The position numbers and the translations under genes were made by a program. Shown here piece by piece: positions 17,725-26,195 of a stretch of DNA of 64,000 nucleotides. Under the pieces are notes generated by a model, which worked only from the letters and a program-made list of their open reading frames with translations, was not told the DNA's origin and did not search any database. Origin of the DNA: Alistipes sp. (GTDB taxonomy: Bacteria; Bacteroidota; Bacteroidia; Bacteroidales; Rikenellaceae). The DNA lies in the NCBI GenBank assembly GCA_017504485.1, contig JAFVRC010000040.1:1-64000 (forward strand), written 5' to 3'. Position 1 is the first letter of the stretch; each line of letters starts with the position of its first letter.

Positions 17725-17792
17725 AATCGGTAGTTATAAAGTTTTAATTCTGTTTTGCAATCCCATCGCGCGCATACGCTCACACGACTCGA

Positions 17793-17800
17793 CAAAGTTA
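17793..17800 (-). promoter_or_regulatory. -7 box for the thrC operon
   Basis: TAACTTTG on the minus strand, 69 bases upstream of thrC. Confidence 0.65.
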
Positions 17801-17895
17801 CACTTTTTTTTCGATTTTTTGCCCCACAACACCCCATTATTTGGCCAGACAACCGAAAAATAACAAATTTATTTTGCCATAACAAAAATTATCCA

Positions 17896-17903
17896 TACAT
17901 TTG
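17896..17903 (+). promoter_or_regulatory. -7 box for tRNA-Lys
   Basis: TACATTTG, 38 bases before the mature tRNA end. Confidence 0.7.
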
Positions 17904-17941
17904 CACCACCAAAAATGGGAGTATTCCCGATTTGGAACGAT

Positions 17942-18014
17942 GAATCCGTAGCTCAGCAGGTAGAGCACAACACTTTTAATGTTGGGGTCCCGGGTTCGAG
18001 CCCCGGCGGATTCA
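17942..18014 (+). tRNA. tRNA-Lys (TTT)
   Basis: 73 nt. Acceptor GAATCCG pairs with CGGATTC, discriminator A. D arm is GCTC...GAGC. Anticodon stem CAACA/TGTTG holds loop CTTTTAA with anticodon TTT. The T arm is CCGGG-TTCGAGC-CCCGG. CCA is not encoded (acc follows). Confidence 0.96.
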
Positions 18015-18027
18015 CCTTTAATTGTTG

Positions 18028-18062
18028 AGCGGCAGAGTTTTTAACTCTGTCGCTTTGTTTTT
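18028..18062 (+). terminator. Terminator 1 after tRNA-Lys
   Basis: agcggcagagtt pairs with aactctgtcgct (one G-T), then tttgttttt. Confidence 0.8.
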
Positions 18063-18210
18063 AATAGTCTTTTACGAGCAAGCTCGAAAGCCCATCAAAA
18101 CAAAGCAGCTACGCCACCGCTCAACATATCCACCACACCTTCTCACTTAATTACGGGTTGCGAGGATATTTAACTTTATTGCTCGCCTAAGGCTGCGCTA
18201 TAAGGTATCC

Positions 18211-18248
18211 TCGCTTCGGCTTCGCCGGTCGAACCCCGGCGGATTCAC
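18211..18248 (+). repeat. Partial tRNA-Lys 3'-end copy 2 (att-like remnant)
   Basis: tcgaaccccggcggattcac (18229-18248) matches the tRNA 3' end (17996-18015) at 19 of 20 bases. The preceding cgcttcggcttcgccg is shared with copy 3 but not with the tRNA. It is not a whole tRNA gene: there is no D or anticodon arm. A terminator follows 2 bases later. The 576-base gap 18015-18590 holds no gene; it contains this copy, copy 3, three terminators, a 9-bp inverted repeat gcgaggata (18160-18168)/tatcctcgc (18206-18214), and a C/G-rich hairpin near 18308-18332. Confidence 0.8.
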
Positions 18249-18249
18249 G

Positions 18250-18283
18250 GAGAAAGGACAGTCATTTTGACTGTCCTTTTCTC
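18250..18283 (+). terminator. Terminator 2
   Basis: aaaggacagtc (18253-18263) pairs perfectly with gactgtccttt (18269-18279), then ttctc. It follows partial tRNA copy 2 directly. Confidence 0.8.
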
Positions 18284-18360
18284 GTGAATAGTGTGTTACC
18301 CACCCCCTAAATCCCCCTCCTGTGAGGGGGACTTATCGCTTCGCTCAAATAAATTGAGTC

Positions 18361-18401
18361 CTCGCTTCGGCTTTGCCGTTTGAAGCCCCGGCGGATTCAC
18401 C
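18361..18401 (+). repeat. Partial tRNA-Lys 3'-end copy 3 (att-like remnant)
   Basis: agccccggcggattcacc is identical over 18 bases to the tRNA-Lys 3' end. It is preceded by ctcgcttcggctttgccg, nearly identical to the sequence before copy 2. A terminator follows within 15 bases. Confidence 0.8.
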
Positions 18402-18413
18402 GAATTTTTAACG

Positions 18414-18445
18414 AGCAGCAGACTTCTGTCTGTTGCTTTTTTTTG
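18414..18445 (+). terminator. Terminator 3
   Basis: agcagcagac (18414-18423) pairs with gtctgttgct (18428-18437, one G-T), then a run of T. Confidence 0.85.
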
Positions 18446-18590
18446 TTGTAGGGCCAACCGTGCAAGCACAATGGCCACAACAAAAAAAGCACCTTGCTGG
18501 ATGCAAGCGCGACTGATTATCAAAAGAAGGGAGCGTCTAACCAATTTTTAGACACTCCCATTTTGGTAGATGTTGTATAACAAGAGGGAT

Positions 18591-19541
18591 TTAGAAGCGG
18601 TAAAATGCTCTGACAAACAGCTCCTCCCCCTTGTACGATGTTCCGGTATAAGGAGTTTCGCTATTCATGTGAGAGTGGTGGTTGAGCTTCACATCGCGAT
18701 TCTCGGTCGAGGAGGAGTAATACATTATATTACTAATAAGCACACCCTCTGCTCCCTTGAGTCGCGCATTGAAGGCCTTGCGGGCCTTGTGGCTGGCGGC
18801 CGTGCGCGAACCGCCGTTATACATCGTGCCGAGGGCCCACACCTCATTGAGAGCCGGCAGGTACCATCCATCGCCCTTGTCGAGGCACCACTTGAAGGCC
18901 GGGAAATCACTCCACGACAGGTTGTTGGCTGCAATATGCGCAGCCACGGCCTTCATATTCTCGCGGCCGTCGATATGCGAGTCGGCTCCCACACGCTTCA
19001 AGAGTTTCGGTTTGATTGTACACCACGCCAAACACTCCTCATCGAGCGACATTATCGTTCCATGACGGCCATTATCGGTGGTCGTCACCACAATACCCTT
19101 CACATCGCCATTCGTGTAGAGATCACCCACGGAGTATTGCGGCAACGACTTATCGGTTATATCGCGTGCCGGCTGCGGTGGTTGCGGCGCACCATAGGCC
19201 ACGACAGCACCGTGCCACTTCTTCGGCTCGGCAGCCTTTGCCTCGGTTTCTTGGGCAGCGATGCGCACACTCTCCTTGGTCATCGCCGGCGTATTCTGCA
19301 GCGTACCATCGGTCGCAAAGGTGTCACGGTCGCCCATCGGGTACTCTATGTAGTCTATGTCAGAGGCACGAAGCGTATAGACAGGCATCTCGGTACCCTG
19401 CCGCACAAACTTAACCTTACGCTTCGTCACGCTGAGCACCTTGACGCGCATCTTCTCCCCGTTGCGTTTAACAAGCAAATCCTGGGCCGCCAGAGCGCTG
19501 CAAATCAGCACGGCAACCAGCACAAAAACTATGCGTTTCAT
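18591..19541 (-). CDS. Exported protein with C-terminal DUF1566-like domain
   Basis: 316 residues from ATG 19541; a much longer in-frame reading to 20432 is antisense to ftsY and rejected. The signal peptide MKRIVFVLVAVLICSALAAQ precedes a beta-rich N-terminal region of about 50 residues (LLVKRNGEKMRVKVLSVTKR and following). A linker follows, then a region of about 180 residues with SVGDLYTNGDVKGIVV, LPALNEVWALGTMYNGG and YYSSSTENRDVKLNHHSHMN. The last resembles the Lcl-type DUF1566 fold common in Bacteroidota surface proteins. No lipobox Cys. Function unknown. It diverges from ftsY with its own -7 box at 19576-19583. Confidence 0.75.
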   Translation of the reverse strand: MKRIVFVLVAVLICSALAAQDLLVKRNGEKMRVKVLSVTKRKVKFVRQGTEMPVYTLRASDIDYIEYPMGDRDTFATDGTLQNTPAMTKESVRIAAQETEAKAAEPKKWHGAVVAYGAPQPPQPARDITDKSLPQYSVGDLYTNGDVKGIVVTTTDNGRHGTIMSLDEECLAWCTIKPKLLKRVGADSHIDGRENMKAVAAHIAANNLSWSDFPAFKWCLDKGDGWYLPALNEVWALGTMYNGGSRTAASHKARKAFNARLKGAEGVLISNIMYYSSSTENRDVKLNHHSHMNSETPYTGTSYKGEELFVRAFYRF

Positions 19542-19575
19542 CGCTATAAACTTTTTATTATCCGTATATACAACG

Positions 19576-19602
19576 CAAATATAGGAATTTTCATTATATT
19601 TG
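19576..19602. promoter_or_regulatory. Back-to-back -7 boxes for the exported protein and ftsY
   Basis: TATATTTG on the minus strand (19576-19583) and TATATTTG on the plus strand (19595-19602), 11 bases apart. The divergent start points lie close enough that the two polymerase sites overlap. Confidence 0.75.
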
Positions 19603-19634
19603 CGTAATAATTCGAAGCATAAAACGACAAAATT

Positions 19635-20624
19635 ATGGGATTTTTCGACATATTCAAGCGCAAAGAGAGCGCCGCACAGCCCGAGGAGCAGGCCAAACGA
19701 CAAGAGGAACTCAACGTCGGTTTGGAGCGCACGAAGCAGGGCTTCTTTTCGCGTCTGTCGCACGTCATCGCCGGCCGCTCGACGGTCGATGCCGAGGTGC
19801 TCGACGAGTTGGAGGAGATGCTCATAACCTCCGACGTGGGTGTCGATACGACAGTCAAGATTATCAACCGCATAGAGGAGCGCGTAGCACGCGACAAGTA
19901 TCTCGGCACCGAGGAGCTCGATGCCATACTGCACGACGAGATAGCCTCGCTCATGGAGCAGGCCGAGGGATCGGCCGATACCTTTGGCCTCGATGCCAAG
20001 GAGGGCGAGCCTTATGTGGTGATGGTCGTGGGTGTGAACGGCGCAGGCAAGACCACCACCATCGGCAAACTCGCGGCACAGCTCACGCGCGCGGGCAAGA
20101 GAGTATATATAGGTGCGGCCGACACGTTCCGCGCAGCAGCCATTGACCAGCTCGGCGTATGGGCCGAGCGCGCCGGAGCGACAATGATTCGCCAGGATAT
20201 GGGTTCCGACCCTGCGTCGGTGGCCTACGACACTCTGCGCTCGGCCGTAGCCAACAAGGCCGACGTGGTGCTCATCGACACGGCAGGCCGCCTGCACAAC
20301 AAGGTGGGACTGATGAACGAGCTGACCAAGATACGCAACGTAATGTCGAAGGTCATCCCCGATGCACCGCACGAGGTGATGCTCGTTTTGGATGGTTCGA
20401 CAGGCCAAAATGCCTTCGAGCAGGCGCGACAATTCACACAGGCTACGCGAGTTACGTCGCTCGCCATCACGAAGCTCGACGGCACGGCCAAGGGTGGTGT
20501 GGTGATAGGCATCAGCGACACGTTCAAAGTGCCGGTGCTATACATAGGCATTGGCGAGGGTATTGACCAACTCCGCATCTTTGATCGTCACGACTTTGTT
20601 AATGCACTCTTCGGCAGAGGATAA
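19635..20624 (+). CDS. ftsY: Signal recognition particle receptor FtsY
   Basis: 329 residues. This membrane-associated GTPase docks SRP-ribosome complexes at the translocon. A short acidic N-terminal region (about 1-30) precedes the N domain. The G domain has [15 protein letters not shown] (P-loop, about 133-147), [26 protein letters not shown] and the closing [13 protein letters not shown]. The long A domain of E. coli is absent, as usual in this phylum. rimO starts 7 bases after its stop. Confidence 0.97.
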   Translation: MGFFDIFKRKESAAQPEEQAKRQEELNVGLERTKQGFFSRLSHVIAGRSTVDAEVLDELEEMLITSDVGVDTTVKIINRIEERVARDKYLGTEELDAILHDEIASLMEQAEGSADTFGLDAKEGEPYVVMVVGVNGAGKTTTIGKLAAQLTRAGKRVYIGAADTFRAAAIDQLGVWAERAGATMIRQDMGSDPASVAYDTLRSAVANKADVVLIDTAGRLHNKVGLMNELTKIRNVMSKVIPDAPHEVMLVLDGSTGQNAFEQARQFTQATRVTSLAITKLDGTAKGGVVIGISDTFKVPVLYIGIGEGIDQLRIFDRHDFVNALFGRG

Positions 20625-20631
20625 CCCGAAA

Positions 20632-21924
20632 ATGAAAATCGTAAATATCATAACGCTCGGCTGTGCGAAGAATCGTGTAGATTCGGAGCACGTTGCCGCA
20701 CAGCTCGCCGAGGCGGGCTATGAGATTCGCTTCGACAGCGACCGCACCGATGCGAAGGTTGTCGTCATCAACACCTGCGGTTTTATCGGCGATGCGAAGG
20801 AGGAGAGCATCGACACTATACTTTCGTGCGTAGAGGCAAAGCGTGCAGGGCTCATCGACAAGCTCTTCGTCATTGGTTGTCTCTCGGAGCGATATGCCGA
20901 TGAGCTACGCGAGGAGATTCCCGAGGTGGATGACTACTTCGGCGCACGCACCTTCGACGGCGTTGTACGCGCCTTGACGGGCGACTACCGCGAGGATATA
21001 GAGACCAAGCGCGAGCTCTCCACACCAAAGCACTACGCCTACCTCAAAATTGGCGAGGGGTGTAATTGGCGATGTGGCTACTGCGCCATTCCGCTCATCC
21101 GCGGTAAGCACCGCTCGGTGCCTATCGAGCAGGTCGAAGAGGAGGCACGCAACCTTGCGGCCAAGGGTGTGCGCGAGTTGATGGTCGTGGCGCAAGATAC
21201 GACCTACTACGGTGTCGATTTGTATGGCGAGCGACGGCTGGCCGAGCTGCTCGAGAGGCTCTGCCGTGTGGAGGGCATCGAGTGGATACGTCTGCACTAC
21301 GCCTACCCGACTGACTTTCCGCAGGATGTCATCGAGGTTATGGCTCGCGAGCCGAAGATATGCAAGTATCTCGACATCCCGCTGCAGCACCTTGCGGACA
21401 ATCAATTAGAGTTGATGCACCGCCGCCACACGAAGGCCGAGGCTCTCGCACTCATCGAGCGACTGCGCACGGCAATACCTGACATCGCCATCCGCACGAC
21501 GATGTTGGTAGGCTACCCTAACGAGAGTGCCGCCGACTATGAAGAGCTGTGCAACGAGGTAAAGCACTTGAAATTCGATCGCCTCGGCGTATTCCCATAC
21601 TCAGAGGAGGAGGGCACCTTCTCGGCCACACATCTCTCGGACAATGTGCCACAGCGTGTGAAGGATTATCGCGCCGAGCATCTGATGGCCATACAGGCCG
21701 AGATATCGCACGCGAAGAACGAGGAGCGCATAGGCCGTGTGGAGCGTGTGATTATCGACGGACGCTCGGGCGACTACTACATCGGTCGCTCGCAGTACGA
21801 CTCGCCCGAGGTTGATGAGGAGATTTTGATAGAGAGCAGCAAACGCCTTATGAGAGGCCGATTCTACGAGGTACGCATCACCGCGGCCGACGACTTCGAC
21901 CTCTACGCCGAAGTGGTGAAATAG
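20632..21924 (+). CDS. rimO: Ribosomal protein S12 methylthiotransferase
   Basis: 430 residues from ATG 20632; the earlier in-frame start inside ftsY is rejected. This radical SAM enzyme adds a methylthio group to Asp of S12. The N-terminal MTTase domain has GCAKNRVDSE, NTCGFIGDAKEESID and VIGCLSERY cysteines. The radical SAM motif is GEGCNWRCGYCAIPLIRG (CxxxCxxC) near residue 143-160. A C-terminal TRAM domain ends the protein. It forms an operon with ftsY. Confidence 0.96.
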   Translation: MKIVNIITLGCAKNRVDSEHVAAQLAEAGYEIRFDSDRTDAKVVVINTCGFIGDAKEESIDTILSCVEAKRAGLIDKLFVIGCLSERYADELREEIPEVDDYFGARTFDGVVRALTGDYREDIETKRELSTPKHYAYLKIGEGCNWRCGYCAIPLIRGKHRSVPIEQVEEEARNLAAKGVRELMVVAQDTTYYGVDLYGERRLAELLERLCRVEGIEWIRLHYAYPTDFPQDVIEVMAREPKICKYLDIPLQHLADNQLELMHRRHTKAEALALIERLRTAIPDIAIRTTMLVGYPNESAADYEELCNEVKHLKFDRLGVFPYSEEEGTFSATHLSDNVPQRVKDYRAEHLMAIQAEISHAKNEERIGRVERVIIDGRSGDYYIGRSQYDSPEVDEEILIESSKRLMRGRFYEVRITAADDFDLYAEVVK

Positions 21925-21982
21925 TCGCCGACGAAGACAAAAAAAGTTCTACTAACCGATGGCGTTCTTCCCGATTTTTTCG

Positions 21983-21990
21983 TATTTTTG
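21983..21990 (+). promoter_or_regulatory. -7 box for the GNAT-like gene
   Basis: TATTTTTG, 24 bases before the ATG at 22015. Confidence 0.65.
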
Positions 21991-22014
21991 TAACAGCAAT
22001 TTTGAATTTTACAT

Positions 22015-23223
22015 ATGGCACAGTATCAACTTAAAGAGGTTTTGACCAAGGCCGACGAGCGCGAGTGGCTCTATGCCGACCGCCCGATATACAAAGGCAA
22101 CCGCAACTGGGTATGCCCGCTGAACGACGATATTTTGAAGGTTTTCGACCCGGCACGCAACGATATGTTTGCCGATGGTGAGGCCATCCGTTGGATCGCC
22201 ATCGATACCACAACGGGCAAGGCTGTAGGTCGTATCGCCGCCTTCTATCACCGTGAGACGGCCGCCGGCTACGAGCAGCCGACGGGAGGTTGCGGCTTCT
22301 TCGAGTGCATCGAGTCGCAGGAGGTGGCCAACATGATGTTCGACGCCGCGCGTATGTGGCTCGCCAGCCGCGGAATGGAGGCGATGGATGGCCCGATAAA
22401 CTTCGGCCCGCGCGACTCGTGGTGGGGTCTGTTGGTCGATGGCTACGAGTTCCAACCTCTCTACGCCAACCCTTACAACCCGCCATACTACAAGGAACTC
22501 TTCGAGAACTACGGATTCCAGAACTACTTCAATCAGAACACCTACCTCTGGCGTGTCTATGATGATTCGCTCAACGACGTGGTGCTCGAGAAGGCCAAGC
22601 GCGTGATGGCTACGCCGGGCTACCACTTCGAGGACGTACGCAACATAGACCTCGACGAGGCGGCCGAGAATCTGCGCATCATCTACAACAAGGCATGGGC
22701 CCTCTTCACGGGCGTAAAGCCAATGGACAAGGAGGAGGCGCAGCAACTCGTCAATACGCTCAAGCCGATCATAGACCCCAACATCATCTTCTTTGCCTAC
22801 TTCAACGACGAGCCTATCGGCTTCTTCGTAATGGTGCCCGACCTAAACCGCATAATCGGCAAGTTCAACGGTAAGTTCGGCATTATCAACAAGCTGCGCC
22901 TACTGTGGGAATTGAAGGTGCGCAAGTCGTGCGACCGCATCTTCGGCATCATCTTCGGCATAACGCCCGAGTTCCAGGGCAAGGGTATCGAGAGCGGCAT
23001 GATGCGCTACATCCTCGAGACCTACATCCGTAGCGAGCGCAACCACTACAAGACCATCGAGTTTGCATGGATTGGTGACTTCAACCCTGTGATGAACCGC
23101 ATGATCGAGCGTTATGTCTGCGCCACGCGCCATAAGATGCACACGACTTACCGCTATCTGTTCGACCGCACCCGCGAGTTCCACCGCTGCCCACGATTGG
23201 GTTTGCGCCGAACGGAAAACTGA
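22015..23223 (+). CDS. Long GNAT-like acetyltransferase family protein
   Basis: 402 residues. The N-terminal part is of the type INFGPRDSWWGLLVDGYEFQ and PLYANPYNPPYYKELFENYG, and the C-terminal part has ITPEFQGKGIESGMMRYILE, an acetyl-CoA binding loop like Q/RxxGxG. This pattern is found in a widespread Bacteroidota family annotated as GNAT N-acetyltransferases, of unknown substrate. Residues 20-35 (DRPIYKGNRNWVCPL) form a family hallmark. Monocistronic: own promoter at 21983 and a strong terminator 20 bases past the stop. Confidence 0.8.
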   Translation: MAQYQLKEVLTKADEREWLYADRPIYKGNRNWVCPLNDDILKVFDPARNDMFADGEAIRWIAIDTTTGKAVGRIAAFYHRETAAGYEQPTGGCGFFECIESQEVANMMFDAARMWLASRGMEAMDGPINFGPRDSWWGLLVDGYEFQPLYANPYNPPYYKELFENYGFQNYFNQNTYLWRVYDDSLNDVVLEKAKRVMATPGYHFEDVRNIDLDEAAENLRIIYNKAWALFTGVKPMDKEEAQQLVNTLKPIIDPNIIFFAYFNDEPIGFFVMVPDLNRIIGKFNGKFGIINKLRLLWELKVRKSCDRIFGIIFGITPEFQGKGIESGMMRYILETYIRSERNHYKTIEFAWIGDFNPVMNRMIERYVCATRHKMHTTYRYLFDRTREFHRCPRLGLRRTEN

Positions 23224-23242
23224 AAACGGAAAGCGGAAAACT

Positions 23243-23283
23243 AAAGAACTTGCCGAGCGATTTGCCCGGCAAGTTCTTTTTTC
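23243..23283 (+). terminator. Strong intrinsic terminator
   Basis: aaagaacttgccg (23243-23255) pairs perfectly with cggcaagttcttt (23267-23279), then ttt. Confidence 0.9.
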
Positions 23284-23341
23284 ATTAGCTATTTTAGTGA
23301 GATTAAAGAATTTAGGGAGTTTAGCGATACGCTTTTATTTT

Positions 23342-24148
23342 CTAGAAGGTACAACCTAATTTAATTGTTGCTCCATGAAATAAAGAGGTCTGCAAAGTCG
23401 TTTTTTCTATTGAATAGCTTTCAACCGCAGGAAGTGTCCGAAGTGAGTAAGACACACCTAAATATAAACCACAGCGAGCCGAAATTCGGTAATTAAGACC
23501 AAAGCCGGGAACAAGCAAGCCTCCGATTGTATTAAATTTGCGTACATCATTATATGAGAATTGCAATTCTCCCTTAGGTCCAAAATTTCCTCCTGCCGAC
23601 ATGTAGAGAAAAGGTTGCAATCTACTATTTGTTATATAATATCTAAAATGGATGTACAGCGGGAAACTTATTCGATTGTATGATAAATGATAGTATGGAT
23701 CAACTCTCTTTGTACCATATTTGTGATATTCAAAACCTAATCCGGCTCCAAGATATATAGCATTTGAAAATCGATAACCACCAATATAATCCAATCCAAG
23801 TGATATCTTCATTCCGTCTTCGCTTACCAATTTATTGCTAACTGTTGACAAATTAAATTCAACGGATTGCTGAAACCCTTTCTGACTCTTTTCGAGTTCC
23901 TCAATTAGTTTTGTTTTTTCTGCCTGTTTAGCAATCAATTTCTTTTCTTGCTCTACTGCTCGTTTATCATTGCTACTATCCCTCTCTTTCTCCGAAAGTT
24001 TAGTCTGCGCATCATCCTCAGTATTCTTTTTGATGACATCTTTCTTCGAGGTTTCGACTTTTATAATAGTAGTAGCCCGTATATTTTGAGCTGTCGTGTT
24101 ATTGATACCCACTATCAAGGCGAGTATAAATATAATTGCGTAGTTCAT
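23342..24148 (-). CDS. Outer-membrane beta-barrel protein with charged coiled-coil segment
   Basis: 268 residues. A signal peptide (MNYAIIFILALIVGINNTTA, cleaved before Q) leads to a Lys/Glu/Asp-rich helical segment (about 30-90), then a region of alternating beta strands from about 95 to the end. Typical strands are LGLDYIGGYRFSNAIYLGAG, LYIHFRYYITNSRLQPFLYM and LYLGVSYSL, and the protein ends in Phe, as outer-membrane barrels do. The length suggests an eight-stranded porin-like barrel. Codon use is AT-rich compared with all neighbours, a sign of transfer. Its ATG overlaps the stop of the upstream lipoprotein gene by 4 bases, so they are coupled. Confidence 0.75.
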   Translation of the reverse strand: MNYAIIFILALIVGINNTTAQNIRATTIIKVETSKKDVIKKNTEDDAQTKLSEKERDSSNDKRAVEQEKKLIAKQAEKTKLIEELEKSQKGFQQSVEFNLSTVSNKLVSEDGMKISLGLDYIGGYRFSNAIYLGAGLGFEYHKYGTKRVDPYYHLSYNRISFPLYIHFRYYITNSRLQPFLYMSAGGNFGPKGELQFSYNDVRKFNTIGGLLVPGFGLNYRISARCGLYLGVSYSLRTLPAVESYSIEKTTLQTSLFHGATIKLGCTF

Positions 24149-24639
24149 CGTTTTTTCTTTAATAAATTAGCAAAATTGGATTTATTTGTTTGAGTTGGCT
24201 GCACCTTAGGTTGCACCCCTCTCTCCTGATAATACTTGCTAATCCACATATCATCTTCTTTCATTGAGCGGAAATTGACAAAACGAGCAGGATATCCAGT
24301 TACCATGACTTCAAGTTTACCCTCTTTATTAGTATCAACATTTACTATTGCGCCTACTAATGTATCTGCATTATATCTCTTTGCAGTTCTCAATAACGCA
24401 ATATTTTTGTAATTGTCAATATCATTCAGAATAGCAGTTGTAACTGTAACATCAAATGTATGCAACTCTGATACGCTTTGCTCGGATATTAATTGTAGGT
24501 CGGCAACCAATGGTGTTACAACTGCATTTAGGGCAGGCTCTATATTTCTCCCTTCTGCCTCCCTGTAAATAATTTGTTGTGGCGCTGCGCACGAAGCTAA
24601 CAATAGCATTGAAATGCCAAGGATAAATGTTTTTTTCAT
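24145..24639 (-). CDS. Lipoprotein of unknown function
   Basis: 164 residues from ATG 24639. The leader MKKTFILGISMLLLASCAAP has a clear lipobox (LASC), so the protein is lipidated. The mature part has a conserved-looking segment (LKADTLVGAIV-like: RYNADTLVGAIVNVDTNKEG) and a basic tail (SNFANLLKKKR). No family recognised. The base composition is AT-rich like the barrel gene downstream, with which it overlaps; together they look like a two-gene envelope unit. The promoter lies at 24902-24909, giving a leader of about 255 nt. Confidence 0.7.
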   Translation of the reverse strand: MKKTFILGISMLLLASCAAPQQIIYREAEGRNIEPALNAVVTPLVADLQLISEQSVSELHTFDVTVTTAILNDIDNYKNIALLRTAKRYNADTLVGAIVNVDTNKEGKLEVMVTGYPARFVNFRSMKEDDMWISKYYQERGVQPKVQPTQTNKSNFANLLKKKR

Positions 24640-24909
24640 AGTAATTTGGTTTTTAGTTAAACACATGTTCTTGTTGCCGTCAGATGACAACCGCTTAACT
24701 AAAAAAGAAGAAGCGTGGATAATGCCTACTGATAAGAAGGTACGACCAAGCACCTATACGAACATAAGCACACCCACGCCATAAGGCGTGAGCATTTAGT
24801 GTGCCTATTGTGTGTTCGTAGTAATAAATTGGTCGTTTTACTTATCAACAACAATAGCCTAAATGCCATCTATAAGAATTGCGTATTCCGCAATCCGATT
24901 ACAAATATA
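24640..24909 (-). promoter_or_regulatory. Long structured 5' leader and promoter of the lipoprotein/barrel operon
   Basis: On the minus strand, TATATTTG (24902-24909) predicts a start near 24895. The transcript would begin with the hairpin attgcg/cgcaat (24878-24883 with 24889-24894). A nested palindrome of about 116 nt (24731-24846) follows. Its paired arms are gataa/ttatc (24731-24735/24842-24846), acgaccaa/ttggtcgt (24742-24749/24829-24836), tacgaaca/tgttcgta (24757-24764/24813-24820), gcacac/gtgtgc (24768-24773/24799-24804) and cacgcc/ggcgtg (24775-24780/24785-24790). A second short stem lies near 24670-24690. No coding sequence is seen in this leader. Confidence 0.65.
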
Positions 24910-25041
24910 GCGACTTATTTTTGATTTTCCGCAATAGAGGCGAAAAAAAATGACATCCGTTGCCATTAAGGGCTGAAAGCCCGTTTGCCATTCAATGCCA
25001 TAAATTCTCCAAAAAACTTTTAATTTTTAATTTTTAATTCT

Positions 25042-25049
25042 TAATTTTG
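25042..25049 (+). promoter_or_regulatory. -7 box for gcvT
   Basis: TAATTTTG, 33 bases before the gcvT ATG, at the end of an iterated AATTTTT tract (25018-25046). Between this and the leader promoter at 24902 lies only a short gggctgaaagccc hairpin (about 24970). Confidence 0.6.
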
Positions 25050-25081
25050 TAAGCAGAACGAACTTAAAACTACATAAAACT

Positions 25082-26176
25082 ATGAAAACCACAGTTTTTA
25101 CAAAGTATCACATTGCAAATGGCGCCAAGATGGCTGAGTTTGCAGGTTACAATATGCCTATCGAGTTCTCGGGCATCAACGACGAGCATATGACCGTGCG
25201 CAATGGCGCAGGTGTCTTTGACGTGAGCCATATGGGCGAGATCTGGGTGAAGGGCGAGCATGCCACGGCCCTCTTGCAGAAGATCGGCACGAATGATGTC
25301 ACGAAGCTCTACGATGGCAAGGCGCAGTACTCGTGTATGCCCAACGGACGTGGCGGCATCGTCGATGACATCATCATCTACCGCTACTCGGAGCAGAAGT
25401 ACCTTATCTGCGTAAATGCAGCCAATATCGAGAAAGATTGGGCGCATATTTTGGAGCAGGGCAAGGCCTTCGGTATGCGTGAGGGTGTGGAGTTGGAGAA
25501 CGCCTCCGACCGCATCTCGCAATTAGCAATTCAGGGACCTCTCGCAATGAAAATCGTGCAGAAGATGTGCGAAGAGGAGGTTGAGAATATGGAGTACTAC
25601 ACCTTCCGTCAGTTGCAGTGCGCCGGCTGCGAGGTCATCCTCTCGATGACGGGCTACACGGGCTCGGGCGGCTGCGAGATATATATGCACAACGAGGATG
25701 CCGACCACATCTGGGAGGAGCTATGGAAGGCAGGCGAGGAGTACGGCCTCAAAAACATCGGTCTCGGAGCACGCGACACGCTACGCCTCGAGAAGGGCTT
25801 CTGCCTCTATGGTGACGAGATTGACGACACCACATCGCCTATCGAGGCGGGCCTTGGTTGGATAACTAAGTTTGTCGAGGGAAAGGATTTCATCGACCGC
25901 GAGTTGCTCGCCGAGCAGAAGGCCAATGGCGTGGAGCGCAAGCTCGTGGGTTTGAAGATGATTGACCGCGGTATTCCGCGCCACGAGTATCAGGTTGCCG
26001 ATCTCGATGGCAACATCATCGGTCATATCACGTCAGGCACCATGTCGCCATGCCTCAAGGTGGGTATCGGTATGGCCTACGTCAAGACCGAATTTGCGAA
26101 GGTGGGCACCGTCGTTGCGGTCATCGTCCGCGGCCGACTCTTGAAGGCCGAGGTGGTAAAATTGCCGTTTGTCTGA
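25082..26176 (+). CDS. gcvT: Glycine cleavage system T protein (aminomethyltransferase)
   Basis: 364 residues. It transfers the methylene group from the lipoyl arm of GcvH to tetrahydrofolate. Motifs are GAKMAEFAGYNMPIEFSGI, VFDVSHMGEIWVKG, GGIVDDIIIYR, GYTGSGGCEIY, LGARDTLRLEKGFCLYGDEID and a C-terminal barrel ending GHITSGTMSPCLKVGIGMAYV. No gcvH or gcvP lies nearby, as is common in this phylum. A glycosyltransferase gene begins 20 bases after the stop. Confidence 0.96.
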   Translation: MKTTVFTKYHIANGAKMAEFAGYNMPIEFSGINDEHMTVRNGAGVFDVSHMGEIWVKGEHATALLQKIGTNDVTKLYDGKAQYSCMPNGRGGIVDDIIIYRYSEQKYLICVNAANIEKDWAHILEQGKAFGMREGVELENASDRISQLAIQGPLAMKIVQKMCEEEVENMEYYTFRQLQCAGCEVILSMTGYTGSGGCEIYMHNEDADHIWEELWKAGEEYGLKNIGLGARDTLRLEKGFCLYGDEIDDTTSPIEAGLGWITKFVEGKDFIDRELLAEQKANGVERKLVGLKMIDRGIPRHEYQVADLDGNIIGHITSGTMSPCLKVGIGMAYVKTEFAKVGTVVAVIVRGRLLKAEVVKLPFV

Positions 26177-26195
26177 TGATCAATCCACATCACAC

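Noticed and set aside
18591..20432. 613-codon minus-strand frame joining the exported protein with antisense of ftsY
   Set aside because: The signal peptide and promoter place the real start at 19541; the rest is antisense to ftsY.
24731..24846. 6S RNA or tmRNA as explanation of the long hairpin
   Set aside because: No tRNA-like ends or tag-coding frame for tmRNA; the fully nested short arms do not show the single large central bubble of 6S RNA.
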